From NCBI GenBank assembly GCA_900550395.1, contig URSD01000025.1, forward strand, positions 1-41,480: DNA of 41,480 nucleotides, written 5' to 3'. Positions 40,968 through 41,480 of this stretch are shown here, one piece after another. Numbering within the stretch: position 1 is the first letter of the stretch; each line of letters starts with the position of its first letter. This DNA comes from an uncultured Porphyromonadaceae bacterium (GTDB taxonomy: Bacteria > Bacteroidota > Bacteroidia > Bacteroidales > Muribaculaceae). The translations under genes were made by a program, and so were the position numbers. Under the pieces are notes generated by a model. That model was not told the origin of the DNA. It saw only the letters and a list, made by a program, of their open reading frames with translations, and searched no databases.

Positions 40968-41480
40968 TCAGGCCTTGCCTGCGCTGCCGAGCACGTCCTC
41001 GATCTTGTGCTTGTAGAGCTTCTCCATGTTGTCACGAGCCGGACCCAGATACTTGCGGGGGTCGAACTCGGCGGGCTTCTCAACGAAGACCTTCCGGATG
41101 GCGGCTGTCATGGCCAGACGGCTGTCGCTGTCGATGTTGATCTTGCACACAGCGCTCTTGGCAGCCTTGCGGAGCTGCTCCTCGGGGATACCGATGGCGT
41201 CGGGCAGCTTGCCGCCGTATTTGTTGATGGTGTCAACCTCTTCCTGAGGAACGGACGACGAACCGTGGAGCACGATGGGGAAACCGGGAAGCTTCTCCAT
41301 GACAGCGTCCAGCACGTCGAATGCCAGGGGCGGCGGAACGAGCTTGCCCTCGGCGTTGCGGGTGCACTGCTCGGGAGTGAACTTGTAGGCGCCGTGCGAG
41401 GTGCCGATGGAGATAGCCAGAGAGTCGCAGCCGGTGCGGGTGGCGAAATCGATTACCTCCTCGGGGTCGGTGTAGGTGTG
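40968..41480 (-). CDS. fba: Class II fructose-bisphosphate aldolase (3' part)
   Basis: Partial: 170 C-terminal residues, the gene continues beyond the right edge (full length usually about 330). It cleaves fructose 1,6-bisphosphate to glyceraldehyde 3-phosphate and dihydroxyacetone phosphate in glycolysis and gluconeogenesis. The zinc and phosphate motifs ISIGTSHGAYKF, IVLHGSSSVP and KINIDSDSRLAM are intact. The tail ends EDVLGSAGKA. A GTG at 41313-41315 inside the gene is not its start. Codon use looks optimised, as expected of a highly expressed gene. The terminator lies just downstream. Confidence 0.95.
   Translation of the reverse strand, partial: HTYTDPEEVIDFATRTGCDSLAISIGTSHGAYKFTPEQCTRNAEGKLVPPPLAFDVLDAVMEKLPGFPIVLHGSSSVPQEEVDTINKYGGKLPDAIGIPEEQLRKAAKSAVCKINIDSDSRLAMTAAIRKVFVEKPAEFDPRKYLGPARDNMEKLYKHKIEDVLGSAGKA

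Overview
The window looks like chromosomal DNA from a Bacteroidales bacterium, and a gut Muribaculaceae-type genome is my best guess. GC is high by eye (about 55-60%). The evidence is Bacteroidetes-typical families (DUF4293, DUF2007, M3 and S41 secreted peptidases, GH97, GH127, Wzi, PorT-like barrels), a T9SS-like C-terminal tail, many start codons without a clear Shine-Dalgarno, and TAnnTTTG boxes just upstream of several genes. The genus call is inference. No rRNA, tRNA, CRISPR array, phage or transposase gene was seen.

Layout. 1-639: a terminator from an off-window gene, then a leader that can fold strongly in front of a lipoprotein gene (640-1506). 1540-12834, minus strand: a cell-envelope and housekeeping block (M3 peptidase, small membrane protein, TPR protein, then parE-coaD-S41 protease-LysM/periplasmic-binding protein-outer-membrane barrel, the last five nearly all overlapping). 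12921-19655, plus strand: one tight surface-sugar operon with two tandem FdtA-like sugar ketoisomerases, a membrane acyltransferase, Wzi, a small lipoprotein, LegB, an ATP-grasp enzyme and NeuB. It looks like part of a nonulosonic (legionaminic-type) acid pathway with several steps missing. 19664-23591, minus strand: DUF4293, a secreted Ntn-hydrolase, an M23/LysM peptidase, ndk and rubrerythrin. 23650-33689, minus strand: a nine-gene, almost gapless operon (esterase, GH127, TrmH-type methyltransferase, aldo/keto reductase, GH97, GHL10, GT2, phosphoribosyltransferase, HAD phosphatase) mixing glycan hydrolysis with small-molecule chemistry. 33857-35422: a secreted beta-helix protein. 36345-40209, plus strand: a lipoprotein, pepT, miaA, DUF2007 and NUDIX. 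40968-41480: the 3' half of a class II fructose-bisphosphate aldolase gene on the minus strand.

The most unusual structure is non-coding. Two copies of an about 385-bp element (35557-35941 and 40271-40658) share 17-20 bp terminal inverted repeats, nested internal inverted repeats and two side hairpins. Both are flanked by 10-11 bp direct repeats, and both sit at the tip of a REP-like palindrome. This suggests a non-autonomous, hairpin-targeting mobile element, or a mobile structured RNA. The same two intergenic regions hold a second 46-bp interspersed repeat, heptamer repeats, an 11-base C tract and repeated CTATAAACT strings.

The tandem ketoisomerase genes are the second point of interest: the first lacks one of the two active-site histidines and the second lacks another conserved motif, so they may work as a pair.
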